From assembly GCF_900103365.1 (NCBI RefSeq), contig NZ_LT629703.1, positions 4,526,001 through 4,590,000 of the forward strand: DNA of 64,000 nt, written 5' to 3'. A program made the translations under genes and the position numbers. Below the pieces are notes generated by a model that was not told the DNA's origin, made no database searches, and saw only the letters and a program-made list of their open reading frames with translations. This DNA comes from Afipia sp. GAS231. GTDB taxonomy: Bacteria > Pseudomonadota > Alphaproteobacteria > Rhizobiales > Xanthobacteraceae. This document shows positions 63,706-64,000 of this stretch, piece after piece (positions within the stretch are counted from its first letter, which is position 1; each line of letters opens with the position of its first letter).

Positions 63706-64000
63706 ATGGAACTGATTGGCGAATACCGGATTTCCGCATCTCGCGAAACTGTTTGGCTGGCGCTAAACGATCCCGACATCCTAAAGCAGTGCATACCTGG
63801 CTGCGAGAGTGTCGAAAAGCTATCCGATACGGAGTTTAAGGCCAACATCGTGCTGGCGATCGGCCCAGTGAAGGCCAAGTTCGCCGGCAAGGGCGTGCTG
63901 TCCGATTTCGATCCACCCAACAGTTACAAGATCACCGGCGAGGGCTCCGGCGGTATTGCCGGATTCGGGAAGGGCACCGCTGACGTCAAATTGGTGCAGG
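63706..64000 (+). CDS. CoxG-family (SRPBCC) protein, 3' end outside window
   Basis: First 98 residues of a START/SRPBCC-fold protein like CoxG (carbon monoxide dehydrogenase accessory subunit G). Seen: MELIGEYRISASRETVWLAL, the DPDILKQCIPGCESVEKLSD segment and GPVKAKFAGKGVLSDFDPPN. AAGGA precedes the ATG at 63706. CoxG-like proteins usually accompany molybdenum hydroxylases and anchor or assemble them, so a hydroxylase operon may follow beyond the window edge. Confidence 0.87.
   Translation, partial: MELIGEYRISASRETVWLALNDPDILKQCIPGCESVEKLSDTEFKANIVLAIGPVKAKFAGKGVLSDFDPPNSYKITGEGSGGIAGFGKGTADVKLVQ

Overview
The window reads as a chromosome segment of an alphaproteobacterium of the Bradyrhizobium / Rhodopseudomonas / Tardiphaga group. 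The evidence is the high GC content, a typical alphaproteobacterial mdh-sucC-sucD block, and a genome style rich in CoA-dependent aromatic catabolism, molybdenum hydroxylases and degenerate insertion sequences. The only clearly core genes are mdh-sucC-sucD (3.1-6.2 kb). On both sides of them the sequence is accessory: a short ZapE-like coding remnant lies just before mdh, the usual sucA does not follow sucD, and an IS5-type transposase remnant sits 290 bp after sucD.

Layout. 0-2.7 kb: end of an IorA/IorB-type molybdenum hydroxylase operon. 6.9-9.1 kb: a DHA2-type MFS efflux pump with a divergent TetR regulator. 9.5-19.2 kb: a complete-looking operon for the CoA-thioester route of 2-aminobenzoate (anthranilate) or salicylate: ring hydroxylase/reductase, SDR, MarR, enoyl-CoA hydratase, acyl-CoA dehydrogenase, aryl-CoA ligase, a fused thioesterase-RidA protein and glutaryl-CoA dehydrogenase. 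19.3-22.6 kb: a decaying vitamin block (Dabb protein, panD, bioF, bioD, broken bioA). 22.7-28.8 kb: a His-rich PadR regulator, an apparently intact IS5/IS427 element, a TetR regulator facing an efflux gene split by an AT-rich VOC gene, a class I terpene synthase and a broken IS3 element. 28.8-40.4 kb: a tandemly duplicated flavin reductase, an HpaB-type flavin-dependent monooxygenase, two paralogous NahR/NodD-like LysR regulators, a broken and an intact molybdenum hydroxylase (the latter a Mo-FAD fusion), and a reductase remnant. 41-48.7 kb: a second MarR, a carboxylesterase, an alpha/beta hydrolase, a carboxymuconolactone-decarboxylase-like protein and a DcaP-like porin. 48.7-52.6 kb: IS66 and IS5 debris around an adenylate cyclase. 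52.8-64 kb: AraC regulator, Rieske oxygenase and its reductase, two degenerate alpha/beta hydrolases, two SMP-30 lactonase-like proteins, a periplasmic binding protein and its decayed copy, a two-subunit TPP enzyme and the start of a CoxG protein.

How it may work together. A short direct repeat (TWAAGY, then the same again 7 bp on) overlaps or immediately follows the -10 region of several promoters. It appears before the anthranilate operon, the 44-kb hydrolase, the Rieske reductase, the Rieske oxygenase, the binding protein and the decayed binding-protein copy, with a weaker version before the second MarR gene. I infer that clusters 45 kb apart share a regulator, with the two MarR paralogues as first candidates. 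The 53-64 kb cluster (Rieske oxygenation, unusual hydrolase-fold proteins, lactonases, alpha-keto-acid decarboxylase) looks like an uncharacterised catabolic route whose substrate I cannot name. No tRNA, rRNA or CRISPR array was seen.
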